Part shown: one piece after another, positions 38,385 to 46,657 of the stretch
Position numbering within the stretch: position 1 is the stretch's first letter
Layout: every line of letters begins with the position of its first letter
Assembly: GCF_008831075.1 (NCBI RefSeq)
Contig: NZ_WBJX01000002.1
Span: forward strand, 1-64,000
Length of the DNA: 64,000 nucleotides
From: Pseudoclavibacter terrae
GTDB taxonomy: Bacteria > Actinomycetota > Actinomycetes > Actinomycetales > Microbacteriaceae
Reading direction: 5' to 3'
Position numbers and translations under genes: made by a program
Notes under the pieces: model-generated
Told to the model about the DNA's origin: nothing
Database searches by the model: none
Seen by the model: the letters and a program-made list of their open reading frames with translations, nothing else

Positions 38385-39508
38385 GCGCAGTGCCCGTCAC
38401 GATCTCGCGCAGGCCACGGCTCGTGGAGCCGCAGCTCGCAGCTGCGCCCGGTGCGCCGCTCGTCGACACGCACGGGCGCGTGCACCGCGACCTCCGCATC
38501 TCGCTGACCGACAAGTGCTCCCTGCGCTGCACGTACTGCATGCCGGCGGAGGGCAACGAGTTCCTCGAGAAGGACAGCATCCTCACGACCGACCAGATCG
38601 TGCGCATCGCCCAGCTCGCCGCCGCATCCGGCATCACGACGTTCCGGCTGACCGGCGGGGAGCCGCTCCTTCGCCGCGACGCCGCCGACATCGTGCGCCG
38701 CATCTCCGCCATCGAGGGACCGAACGGCCGAGTGCAGGTGGCCATGACCACCAACGGGATCCTCCTGCCGCGCATGCTGCCGCAGCTCATCGACGCGGGG
38801 CTCGACCGTCTCAACGTCTCCATCGACACCCTCAGACGAGACCGCTTCGCGGCCCTCACCCGGCGCGACAAGCTCGACGAGGTGCTCGCTGGCATCCGCG
38901 CCGCGCAAGCGTCGTCGCTGCGCCCGCTCAAGCTCAACGCCGTCGCCATGCGCGGCGTGAACGACGACGAGATCGTGGAGCTCGTGGAGTTCGCCATGGA
39001 GCACGACGCGCAGATGCGCTTCATCGAGCAGATGCCGCTCGACGCCGGCCACACCTGGGATCGCGTGCAGATGGTGACCAGGGAGGAGATCCTCGAGGCC
39101 CTTGGCGCGAGATTCGAGCTCGCCCCGGTTCCCGGACGCGGTGGCGCGCCTGCCGAACGGTGGACCATCGATGGCGGCCCGCACACGGTGGGCGTCATCG
39201 CCTCCGTGACGGCGCCCTTCTGCGGGAACTGCGACCGTCTCCGGCTCACGGCCGACGGGCAGCTTCGCAACTGCCTGTTCTCGACGAGCGAGTACGACCT
39301 CATGCCGATCCTTCGCGCGGACGCCAGCTTCGCGCTCGACGCCGACGATGCCGCGCGTGAACGCCACGCGGCGGGGAACTGGACCGGCTCCGAGCTGGCG
39401 GTCGACGCGATGCTGCGCTCGTGCATCCACAACAAGCTGCCGGGTCACGCCATCAACGATCCCAGCTTCCTGCAGCCTGCCCGCGGCATGAACGCCATCG
39501 GCGGCTAG
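38381..39508 (+). CDS. moaA: GTP 3',8-cyclase MoaA
   Basis: A 375-residue radical SAM enzyme that starts molybdopterin synthesis from GTP. The N-terminal 4Fe-4S cluster is held by Cys46, Cys50 and Cys53 (CSLRCTYC). The C-terminal cluster is held by Cys281, Cys284 and Cys298. TGGEPLLR binds SAM, and the conserved Gly-Gly end is present (NAIGG). ATG 38381 overlaps moaE (ATGA). Confidence 0.97.
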   Translation: MSAVPVTISRRPRLVEPQLAAAPGAPLVDTHGRVHRDLRISLTDKCSLRCTYCMPAEGNEFLEKDSILTTDQIVRIAQLAAASGITTFRLTGGEPLLRRDAADIVRRISAIEGPNGRVQVAMTTNGILLPRMLPQLIDAGLDRLNVSIDTLRRDRFAALTRRDKLDEVLAGIRAAQASSLRPLKLNAVAMRGVNDDEIVELVEFAMEHDAQMRFIEQMPLDAGHTWDRVQMVTREEILEALGARFELAPVPGRGGAPAERWTIDGGPHTVGVIASVTAPFCGNCDRLRLTADGQLRNCLFSTSEYDLMPILRADASFALDADDAARERHAAGNWTGSELAVDAMLRSCIHNKLPGHAINDPSFLQPARGMNAIGG

Positions 39509-39556
39509 GGGGCGCCGCGCAGTCGCTGATCGCGCGCGCCGCGCCGTCGGCCGCGG

Positions 39557-39805
39557 TCAGCCTCCAGCGAAGGGCGGGAGCACGTCGACGGATGCTCCGG
39601 GCGCGATGGGCGCGTCGGCGTCGGAGGTTCGCACACCATCCACGAGGAACGAGCAGCGGGCGAGGACTTCGGCGATGTGGGGGTCAGTCGACGGGTTCAG
39701 CGCCTGCAGCAGCGCACCGATCGAGTCGACCTCGATCGCGAACTCGCTGCCTCCCACCGCCTCGGCGGCACCGGCGAAGACGCGCACTCGCGATGCCGCG
39801 CTCAT
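39557..39805 (-). CDS. moaD: molybdopterin synthase sulfur carrier MoaD
   Basis: An 82-residue ubiquitin-like protein ending in PPFAGG; the Gly-Gly end is adenylylated by MoeB and thiocarboxylated. VRVFAGAAEAVG starts the beta-grasp fold. It is the last gene of the moeB-moeA-moaC-mobA-moaD operon and overlaps mobA by ATGA. Confidence 0.92.
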   Translation of the reverse strand: MSAASRVRVFAGAAEAVGGSEFAIEVDSIGALLQALNPSTDPHIAEVLARCSFLVDGVRTSDADAPIAPGASVDVLPPFAGG

Positions 39806-40791
39806 GCCGTGTGGTCCCAGGCGAGAGCGCGGGCGGTGACGAGCTCGGCGAGGCGAGCGAACACCTCTGGGGAGTCTGCGGTCGAGCTCCTCCGCCCCAG
39901 TGCGACGCCGAGCGCGAAGGTCGTGAGTGGAGCGGCGGGCCGTGCGACGTTGTGGGCGACGTCCTTGGCGACGTCGAGCACGGCGGCGATGTCGAGGTCG
40001 TCGTCGAGTTCGAGCAGGCGCTTCGCTTCTGCAAGCCACTCGTCGAGCGCCTCAGGGGGCAGATGCTTGGGCTTCTCCGTCATCGCTGATGGTTCCTTCC
40101 TCGTTGTCGGCTGGTCTGTCGGCTGGATTGGGGAGGAGGAGGCGGCCAGCACGCGTGCCGCCTCCAGCTGCTCGGGGGTGTCGATGTCGGCGGTGGCACC
40201 GGTCTCGTCGAGCACTCGCGCGAGCTCGAGGTGCTCGAGGATCCGGCGGAGAGGGAGACCGTGCACGCCCGGTCCCTGGAAGCTCTCGAGTGCATGCTTC
40301 ACCGCCTCGGCACGGTAGAGCCCAGCGAGCCACTGCACGCGTCCACCGGCGTCGACGATCACGGCGCCGTCCGGGCCGGGGGTGTCGTCCGGCTCGCGCA
40401 GTTCGGCCGGCGGCGACTCGAGGTGCCCGACCAGCAGCGCGACGAGCTCGGCGGCGCGGGGGAGATCGCAGGCGAGCAGGAGGAGGCGCGGCGACTCGAC
40501 GCTCGCGAGAGCCGTCGCGAGGCCCGCCGCCGGCCCGCCGAACGGGGGCTCCTCGCGCACGACAACGGCAGGTGGATCCACGGCGACCTGACCGACGACG
40601 ATGATCCGCCTCGCCCCGGCATCCTCCGCGGCGACGACGGCGATGTCGACGAGGCGGCGGCCGCCGACCTCGAGTTCACCCTTGCTCACGCCGCCGAGGC
40701 GCGAACCACGGCCCCCGGCCAGGATGACGGCGTCGAACCCGGCGGAGGGAGTGGTCGGGCCGTGCGGCTGCGCTACTGCTCGCGCTTCCAC
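39802..40791 (-). CDS. mobA: MobA-like nucleotidyltransferase fused to DUF6457
   Basis: A 329-residue fusion. Residues about 15-220 are a MobA-type NTP transferase (AVILAGGRGSRLGG, SKGEL, LLLLACDLP), expected to attach GMP or CMP to the molybdenum cofactor. Residues 237-329 are a small helical DUF6457 domain (LPPEALDEWLAEAKRLLELD). GTG 40791 overlaps moaC by 19 nt. Met237 (ATG 40083) is preceded by GAGGAAGGA 10 nt upstream, so a free DUF6457 protein could also be made. Confidence 0.88.
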   Translation of the reverse strand: MEARAVAQPHGPTTPSAGFDAVILAGGRGSRLGGVSKGELEVGGRRLVDIAVVAAEDAGARRIIVVGQVAVDPPAVVVREEPPFGGPAAGLATALASVESPRLLLLACDLPRAAELVALLVGHLESPPAELREPDDTPGPDGAVIVDAGGRVQWLAGLYRAEAVKHALESFQGPGVHGLPLRRILEHLELARVLDETGATADIDTPEQLEAARVLAASSSPIQPTDQPTTRKEPSAMTEKPKHLPPEALDEWLAEAKRLLELDDDLDIAAVLDVAKDVAHNVARPAAPLTTFALGVALGRRSSTADSPEVFARLAELVTARALAWDHTA

Positions 40792-41246
40792 GGCCCGGAC
40801 TTCCCGCCGGTCTTCGCGATGAGCTTGATGTCGCCGATCGTCACCGACTTGTCGATGCCCTTCACCATGTCGACCAGCGCGAGCGCGGCTACCGAGACGG
40901 CGGTGAAGGCCTCCATCTCGACGCCCGTGCGGTCGGCCGTGCGCACGGTCGCCGTGATGAGCACGCCGTCGTCGCGCAGCTCGAGGTCGACCACCGCGCC
41001 GTGCACGCCGATGATGTGGGCGAGCGGGAGGAGCTCGGCGCACTTCTTCGCGCCCTGGATGCCGGCGATGCGCGCCACGGCGAAGGCGTCGCCCTTCGGC
41101 ACGGCGTCGCTCGTGAGCGCCTCGAGCACCTGCTCGCCGCAGAAGACCATGCCTGACGCTGTCGCGGCACGCACGGTCGGCTGCTTCTCGGTGACGTCGA
41201 CCATGCGTGCGTGGCCGGCTGCGTCGAGGTGCGTGAAGTTCGTCAT
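40773..41246 (-). CDS. moaC: cyclic pyranopterin monophosphate synthase MoaC
   Basis: A 157-residue enzyme acting just after MoaA. Family segments are THLDAAGHARMVDVTEKQ, GIQGAKKCAELLPLAH and MEAFTAVSVAALALVDMVKG, with the catalytic Asp/Lys in the last region. It starts 2 nt after the moeA stop. Confidence 0.96.
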   Translation of the reverse strand: MTNFTHLDAAGHARMVDVTEKQPTVRAATASGMVFCGEQVLEALTSDAVPKGDAFAVARIAGIQGAKKCAELLPLAHIIGVHGAVVDLELRDDGVLITATVRTADRTGVEMEAFTAVSVAALALVDMVKGIDKSVTIGDIKLIAKTGGKSGPWKREQ

Positions 41247-41248
41247 GC

Positions 41249-42508
41249 TCAGAGTCTCGCACCGACGTCCGACACCAGCGGAACGACCTGCACGGTGTCG
41301 CCTTCGTGGACGCGCTCGACGCTCGCATCCACGATGGCGTAGCCGTTCGCGTCGGCGAGGCTGCCGACGAGGTGCGAGCCGGAACCGCGGGCGGCGGCCG
41401 GGGCGACCAGGACTCCCGCATCGGTGAGGCGGATGCGTGCTGGCAGGTACTGGCGGCGCCCCGGCGGGGTGCGCCACCCGGTCTCGGCACGCGCGCTCAG
41501 GCGTGGGTCCTCGACGAGGGATGCGGCTTGCAGGGCGCGCAGGCACGGCCGGACGAACACGAGGAACGAGACCCAGGCGCTGACCGGATTGCCCGGCAGG
41601 CCGAAGACCAGCGGGCCTGGCGTGCCCGTTCCGACCCACGGTTCGCCGAGGCGGCCGAAGCCCTGCGGCTTGCCCGGCTGCATCGCGACCTTCTCGAAGC
41701 GCACCTGGCCGCCGGGGGAGAGGAGCTCCTTGACGGGGTCGTAGGCGCCCATGCTGACACCACCGGTGAGCACGATGACGTCGCAGCGGTCCGAGAGCCG
41801 CCGGAGCGCCGCGTCGAGGTCGTCGACGTCGTCGGAGACCCTGACGACGTCGACGAGCGCCGCCCCGTGCTCGACGGCGAGCGAGGAGATGAGGAGCGAG
41901 TTGGAATCGGGGATCTGGCCGCGGTCGAGCGGCTCACCAGGGGCGACGAGCTCGCTTCCCGTCGCGATGACGGCGAGCCGTGGGCGTCGAGCCACGGCGA
42001 TGGTGCCGTAGCCGGCTGACGCGAGCGCCGAGAGCACTTCGGCTCCGGCGCGCGCCCCGGCTGAGACGAGCGCGTCGCCTGGCTGGCGGTCCTCCCCGGC
42101 CGAGCGGATGTGCGCGCCGGCGGCCGCGGGCGCGGTGACGCTCACTCGCCGTTCGCCTCCGTCCGTCGCCTCGACGGGCACGATCGCGTCGGCGTCTGCT
42201 GGTACGGGGGCGCCCGTCATGATGCGCGCGGCCTGCCCTGGCGAGAGGGCTGGGTCGGCCGACGCTCCGGCGGGCAGGTCGGCGACGACCTCGAGGGTGA
42301 CGGGGACGTCCGTGCTCGCGGTGGCCACGTCGGCGGAGCGCACCGCGTAGCCGTCCATGGCGGAGTTCGTCCAGGGCGGCAGCGCGTACCTCGAGGTGAC
42401 GGTCTCGGCGATGACGCGCCCGTGGGCTGCCGAGAGCGGAACGGTCTCGCTGGACAGGGGCCGCGTCTCTGCGAGCACGCGAGCCAGCTGGGTCTCGACC
42501 TCGATCAT
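41249..42508 (-). CDS. moeA: molybdopterin molybdenumtransferase MoeA
   Basis: A 419-residue enzyme that inserts molybdate into adenylylated molybdopterin. PPWTNSAMDGYAVRS, TGAPVPADADAIVP, TGSELV and LTGGVSMGAYDPVKE mark the family. Four-domain length is normal. ATG 42508 overlaps the moeB stop (ATGA). Confidence 0.96.
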   Translation of the reverse strand: MIEVETQLARVLAETRPLSSETVPLSAAHGRVIAETVTSRYALPPWTNSAMDGYAVRSADVATASTDVPVTLEVVADLPAGASADPALSPGQAARIMTGAPVPADADAIVPVEATDGGERRVSVTAPAAAGAHIRSAGEDRQPGDALVSAGARAGAEVLSALASAGYGTIAVARRPRLAVIATGSELVAPGEPLDRGQIPDSNSLLISSLAVEHGAALVDVVRVSDDVDDLDAALRRLSDRCDVIVLTGGVSMGAYDPVKELLSPGGQVRFEKVAMQPGKPQGFGRLGEPWVGTGTPGPLVFGLPGNPVSAWVSFLVFVRPCLRALQAASLVEDPRLSARAETGWRTPPGRRQYLPARIRLTDAGVLVAPAAARGSGSHLVGSLADANGYAIVDASVERVHEGDTVQVVPLVSDVGARL

Positions 42509-43776
42509 GCGAGCGTCCCGGCCTGGGCTGCGTCGGCGTCCGGGAGGCCGGCGGGGGCCCGCAGCAGGCGGAGCGCTGAGGGTTGAACGACGCGCACCTC
42601 GTAGCCGTGCGGGGCGAGCAGCAGCGCGGCACGTCGCGCCCGCGTCGCCGACACGCAGTAGAGGTTGAGCGGTGAGGTTGGTTCGGGCGCATCGTCGGCG
42701 CGGAGGTGGCGCAGGCGAGCGGTCAGTGCCGCCGGCTCTTGCTCGAGGTGGATCAGTTCGCTGAGCGGCAGGGAATGGGCGCCGGGGATCGCGTCGATCG
42801 CGTACTCGTCCGGCTCTCGCACGTCGATGAACGGTCCACGCGCATCTCGACTCGGGTCGAAGTCGAGCGGGGCGCCGGGATGCACCGGCCCGCTCGGCGC
42901 CGTGTGGGTCGAGGCCGAGTTCGAGGTGGCAGGGGCCGTCACATCCGTCGCCGCGACAGCCGGAGACGGTGCGGGGACCGGGGCCGGGGAGGGGCCTGGG
43001 GCTGGCGAGGCCGCGCGCAGCGGCACCTCGGAGACGCGCATCGTGAGCGCCTCGATCACGACGAGCCTGCCGAGCAGCGCCTCGCCGATGCCGGTGACGA
43101 GCTTGATCGCCTCGACCGCCATCATCGAGCCGACGATGCCGCAGAGCGCGCCGAGCACGCCGGCCTCCGCGCAGGATGGCACTGTCCCGGCCGGCGGCGG
43201 CTCCGGGAAGACGTCGCGCAGCGTGACGCCGTCGGCGGGGGCGGGCGGCGACGACCAGAACACGCTGAGCTGCGCGTCGAAGCGCAGCACGGACCCCCAC
43301 ACGAGGGGGAGGCCGAGGTGGTCGCAGGCGTCGGCGACGGCGTAGCGGGTCGCGAAGTTGTCCGCCCCGTCGAGCACGAGGTCGTAGCCGCCCAGGATGC
43401 GCGCCGCGTTGGACTCGTCGAGCCGCTCGTCGTGCTCGATGACCGTCACGTCCGGCGAGAGCTCGCGGAGGCTGCGCGCCGCGCTCGCGGTCTTGCGCGC
43501 GCCGACGTCGCCGATGCCGTGGATGACCTGCCGGTGGAGGTTGCTCGGCTCGACCGCATCCGCGTCGATGATGCCGATCGTGCCGACCCCCGCGGCGGCC
43601 AGGTACTGCAGGGCGGGGGCTCCGAGGCCGCCGGCGCCGAGCACGGCGATTCGGCTCGCGGCGAGGCGCCGCTGCCCGATCTCGCCGAGTTCCGGGAGGC
43701 GGCGCTGGCGCGCCGTGCGGGCGAGCTCGTCACCACCGAGTTCAGGGGATGGGTCGACAAGCGGGGCGAGGCGCAT
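42505..43776 (-). CDS. moeB: MoeB-like adenylyltransferase with rhodanese domain
   Basis: A 423-residue protein of the MoeZ/MoeBR type. The E1-like domain (residues 20-260) has VLGAGGLGAPALQYLAAAG, DGADNFATRY and SCAEAGVLGAL, and adenylylates MoaD. A Pro/Ala linker (about 265-310) leads to a rhodanese domain with FIDVREPDEY and active-site Cys in LYCVSATR, which can supply sulfur. First gene of its operon. Confidence 0.93.
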   Translation of the reverse strand: MRLAPLVDPSPELGGDELARTARQRRLPELGEIGQRRLAASRIAVLGAGGLGAPALQYLAAAGVGTIGIIDADAVEPSNLHRQVIHGIGDVGARKTASAARSLRELSPDVTVIEHDERLDESNAARILGGYDLVLDGADNFATRYAVADACDHLGLPLVWGSVLRFDAQLSVFWSSPPAPADGVTLRDVFPEPPPAGTVPSCAEAGVLGALCGIVGSMMAVEAIKLVTGIGEALLGRLVVIEALTMRVSEVPLRAASPAPGPSPAPVPAPSPAVAATDVTAPATSNSASTHTAPSGPVHPGAPLDFDPSRDARGPFIDVREPDEYAIDAIPGAHSLPLSELIHLEQEPAALTARLRHLRADDAPEPTSPLNLYCVSATRARRAALLLAPHGYEVRVVQPSALRLLRAPAGLPDADAAQAGTLA

Positions 43777-43868
43777 GGCGTCACCCTACCGCCGCATCCC
43801 GAGCCGCCGGTGATGCAGCCCCCTGCCCCCCCCTGCCCCTGCCGCTGGCGCGGTGCGTCCATCTCGCG

Positions 43869-43921
43869 AGTTGCCTCAAATGGTCGCCATTCGGGCCGGA
43901 TGACGACCTTTTGCGGCGACT
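43869..43921. repeat. two-tier hairpin element, family 2, copy B
   Basis: Same geometry as 20177-20229: outer stem AGTTGCC (43869-43875) with GGCGACT (43915-43921), inner stem GGTCGCCAT (43882-43890) with ATGACGACC (43900-43908), followed by TTTT. It lies between divergent moeB and fdhD, where a terminator is not obviously needed. Confidence 0.75.
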
Positions 43922-43969
43922 CAGCGCGGGTGGGGCAGGCGCGGCAGGCGGCGGATGCGCGGGGGCGGC

Positions 43970-43975
43970 TAGCAT
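43970..43975 (+). promoter_or_regulatory. -10 box, leaderless-type promoter of fdhD
   Basis: TAGCAT ends 6 nt before GTG 43982; no Shine-Dalgarno sequence fits. Confidence 0.5.
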
Positions 43976-43981
43976 GGGCGC

Positions 43982-44836
43982 GTGGGTCGGATCACGGTGC
44001 GGCGAAGCGTCACACGGCTGAGTCTCGGGAAGCCCCCGAGCAGGAAGGCCGACTTCCTCGCGGCCGAAGAGCCGCTCGAGATCCGCGTCGGCGGTCAGCA
44101 GCTCGCGATCACGATGCGCACGCCTGGCAACGACTTCGAGCTCGCGGCCGGGTTCCTGGTCTCCGAAGGAGTCATCGCGCGAGGCGAGCAGTTCCAGTCT
44201 GCGATGTACTGCGCGGGCGCCGACGGGACAGCGGACGGGCTCAACACCTACAACGTGCTCGACGTGCGCCTCGCGGCGGGGACGCCGCAGCCGGACCCCG
44301 ACCTTGCGCGCAACTTCTATACGACCAGCTCGTGCGGCCTCTGCGGGAAGGCGAGCATCGACGCCGTCGAGCTCACCTCCAGCTACGAGGTGGCGAGCGA
44401 CCCGGTCACGCTCGACGCGGAGACGCTCGTGACGTTCCCCGACAAGCTCCGCGAGCAGCAGGCGGTGTTCGAGAAGACGGGCGGCTTGCACGCGGCCGCG
44501 CTCTTCGACGCCGCGACCGGCAAGCTGCTCGTCCTGCGCGAGGACGTCGGACGCCACAACGCCGTCGACAAGGTCGTCGGCTGGGCCGTGCAGAACGACC
44601 GGCTCCCGTTGACGGGCACCGTGCTGCAGGTCTCCGGGCGCTCCAGCTTCGAGCTCGTGCAGAAGGCGAAGATGGCGGGCATCCCCATCCTCGCCGCCGT
44701 CTCCGCTCCATCGTCGCTCGCCGCGGAGCTCGCCGAAGCCAGCGGCATGACGCTGATCGGCTTCCTCCGCGGGGAGTCGATGGTCATCTACTCGCGCCCC
44801 GACCGCATCCTGACCACGGAAGAGGTCAAGGCATGA
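43982..44836 (+). CDS. fdhD: formate dehydrogenase accessory sulfurtransferase FdhD
   Basis: A 284-residue protein that carries sulfur from a Cys desulfurase to the molybdenum cofactor of formate dehydrogenase. The redox loop CGLCG has Cys118 and Cys121. NDFELAAGFLVSEGVI, EDVGRHNAVDKVVG and SGRSSFELVQKA are family segments. No formate dehydrogenase structural gene is in the window. The stop overlaps the next gene by ATGA. Confidence 0.95.
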   Translation: MGRITVRRSVTRLSLGKPPSRKADFLAAEEPLEIRVGGQQLAITMRTPGNDFELAAGFLVSEGVIARGEQFQSAMYCAGADGTADGLNTYNVLDVRLAAGTPQPDPDLARNFYTTSSCGLCGKASIDAVELTSSYEVASDPVTLDAETLVTFPDKLREQQAVFEKTGGLHAAALFDAATGKLLVLREDVGRHNAVDKVVGWAVQNDRLPLTGTVLQVSGRSSFELVQKAKMAGIPILAAVSAPSSLAAELAEASGMTLIGFLRGESMVIYSRPDRILTTEEVKA

Positions 44837-45315
44837 GCGTCGACGCCTTGGAGAGCTTCTTCGTCGCCACGGTCGGCGCTGGCGCAGCTCTGGCCGGCCT
44901 CATCATCGTGGCGATGTCGGTGAACGTCGCGATGATCATCAAGATCAAGAGCATGCCGTCGCGGGCAGGCGCGACCATCGCGTCCCTGCTGCTCATCGTC
45001 ATCGTCGGAGCGGCCGGCCTCATCCCCGGCATCAGCAACATGGCGTTCGGCGGCGTGACACTCGCCTTCACGCTGGTCGTGGCAGCGCTGTACTGGCGCA
45101 CGAGCGTCATTGGCTTCAAGTATCCGAACGGACACCTGCGCGAGCACATCCTCCGTGTGGCGTTCACCGTCCTGCAGCTCCTGCCGATGTTCATCGGCGG
45201 AGTCCTCGCGTTCGGCACGTGGGAGGCGCTCTCCTGGGTGGCCGCGGGGTTCCTCCTCACCTTCGCCGGGGCGACCCGCAACGCGTGGGTGCTGCTCGTC
45301 GAGATCCTCCGGTAG
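44833..45315 (+). CDS. five-helix membrane protein coupled to fdhD
   Basis: A 160-residue protein I do not recognise, with five hydrophobic segments (residues about 8-36, 46-67, 74-92, 100-127, 132-158) and short basic loops (KIKSMPSR, FKYPNGHLRE). It is coupled by ATGA to fdhD and sits before the molybdate uptake genes, so a role linked to molybdenum or to formate dehydrogenase is possible but unproven. Confidence 0.8.
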   Translation: MSVDALESFFVATVGAGAALAGLIIVAMSVNVAMIIKIKSMPSRAGATIASLLLIVIVGAAGLIPGISNMAFGGVTLAFTLVVAALYWRTSVIGFKYPNGHLREHILRVAFTVLQLLPMFIGGVLAFGTWEALSWVAAGFLLTFAGATRNAWVLLVEILR

Positions 45316-45414
45316 CGCCGCGAGCTCGCGCTCGGCCGACGATCCTGAGCGCACCTGCGGGTCGAAACCGGACTCCACTGACGCATCTGCGGTACGCCGT
45401 GAGAAGATGCCCGC

Positions 45415-45828
45415 ATGCCAGAACAGCGATACCGCGTCAGCGAGGCAGCCTCACTCCTCGGAGTCAGCGATGACACCCTGCGACGCTGGGGTGCTGGCGG
45501 CCGCCTCGACCTCGAGGGCGAGGCTGGCGCGAAGACGGTCTCCGGCGTGCAACTTGCCTCCCTCGCGAAGGAGCTCGCGGAGAGCGACGCGCGCGGTGAC
45601 CTCGTCGAGCTGCCACCCGCATCCGCCCGCAACCGGATGCGCGGCATCGTCACGAAACTGACGCTCGACACGGTCATGGCCCAGGTCGACGTTCAGGCGG
45701 GCCCCTTCAGACTCGTCTCACTGGTCTCTCGTGAGGCTGTGGACGAGCTCGGCATCGAAGTCGGGAGCGTCGTCGTCGCGAGCGTGAAGGCCACCAATGT
45801 CGGAATCGAAGGAGTGCCGAGTGTCTGA
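45415..45828 (+). CDS. HTH-TOBE molybdate-responsive regulator
   Basis: A 137-residue protein joining an excisionase/MerR-type helix-turn-helix (YRVSEAASLLGVSDDTLRRW, residues 6-25) to a Mop/TOBE oxyanion-binding domain (residues about 68-131, starting SARNRMRGIVTKLTLDTV). It probably senses molybdate and controls modABC, playing the role of ModE with a smaller architecture. GAAGAT (45403-45408) 6 nt upstream may be a leaderless -10. Its end overlaps modA. Confidence 0.88.
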   Translation: MPEQRYRVSEAASLLGVSDDTLRRWGAGGRLDLEGEAGAKTVSGVQLASLAKELAESDARGDLVELPPASARNRMRGIVTKLTLDTVMAQVDVQAGPFRLVSLVSREAVDELGIEVGSVVVASVKATNVGIEGVPSV

Positions 45829-46657
45829 GACGCGCAGACGTGGACTGGTGCGCGTGCTCGCGGCCTCCGCCGGTGTCCTCCTGCTGGCGGCGCTCGCGGG
45901 CTGTTCCCCCGGCGCATCGCCGGCTGGGCCTTCGAGCGGCGCCTCCACGGCACCGTCTCCGAGCGAGACCGGCCCGACCGGCACGGTCACGGTCTACGCG
46001 GCCGCGTCGCTCACCGAGACGTTCACGCAGCTCGCGGGCGAGTTCGAAGTCGAGCACCCGGGTGTCAGCGTGACCCTGAACTTCGGCGGCAGTCCCACGC
46101 TGGCCGAGCAGATCGTGACCGGTGGTGCACCCGTCGACGTGTTCGCCTCGGCGAGCGACACCACCATGAAGACGGTGGTGGATGCTGGCCTGGTCGAGTG
46201 GACGCCCGCCACGTTCACCCGCAACGCGCTCGTGATCGTGACCCCGAAGGGCAACCCGGCTGGCGTCACGGGCCTCGAGGACTTCGCCGACTCCAGGCTC
46301 AAGCTCGCGATGTGCGACGAAGAGGTGCCCTGCGGGGCGGCGGCCGCGAAGATCTTCGAGCAGACCGACATCGTGCCGCGGCCGGACACCCTCGAGAGCG
46401 ACGTGAAGGCCGTGCTCACCAAGGTGCGGCTCGGCGAGGTCGACGCTGGACTCGTCTACGCGACCGACGCGAAGGCAGCAGCCGCGGAGGTCGACGCCAT
46501 CGAGTTCCCGGAGGCGCTGGACGCGGTCAACAACTACGGCATCGTCCCGCTCAAGGCGGCACCGAATCCCGAGGCGGCGGCCGCGTTCACCGAGTTCATC
46601 CTGACCGCCCGCGGCGTCGAGGTGTTCGAGGAAGCCGGCTTCCTCAGCCTGACATGA
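45821..46657 (+). CDS. modA: molybdate-binding lipoprotein ModA
   Basis: A 278-residue solute-binding protein. The signal peptide ends in lipobox LAGC with Cys28, so it is anchored outside the membrane. VTVYAAASLTETF, NFGGSPTLAEQI and GAPVDVFASAS mark ModA. I chose GTG 45821, which follows GAAGGAG by 6 nt; the in-frame ATG at 45797 lies within the regulator gene and lacks a ribosome site. Confidence 0.94.
   Translation: MSETRRRGLVRVLAASAGVLLLAALAGCSPGASPAGPSSGASTAPSPSETGPTGTVTVYAAASLTETFTQLAGEFEVEHPGVSVTLNFGGSPTLAEQIVTGGAPVDVFASASDTTMKTVVDAGLVEWTPATFTRNALVIVTPKGNPAGVTGLEDFADSRLKLAMCDEEVPCGAAAAKIFEQTDIVPRPDTLESDVKAVLTKVRLGEVDAGLVYATDAKAAAAEVDAIEFPEALDAVNNYGIVPLKAAPNPEAAAAFTEFILTARGVEVFEEAGFLSLT

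Noticed and set aside
43869-43981. Moco riboswitch upstream of fdhD
   Set aside because: The hairpin belongs to a dispersed element also found after gap, and the fdhD promoter box lies downstream of it, so it would not be in the transcript.
42706-44832. N-terminal extension of the membrane protein gene to 869 residues
   Set aside because: The upstream part is antisense to moeB and overlaps fdhD in another frame; ATG 44833 overlaps the fdhD stop and starts the membrane segments.
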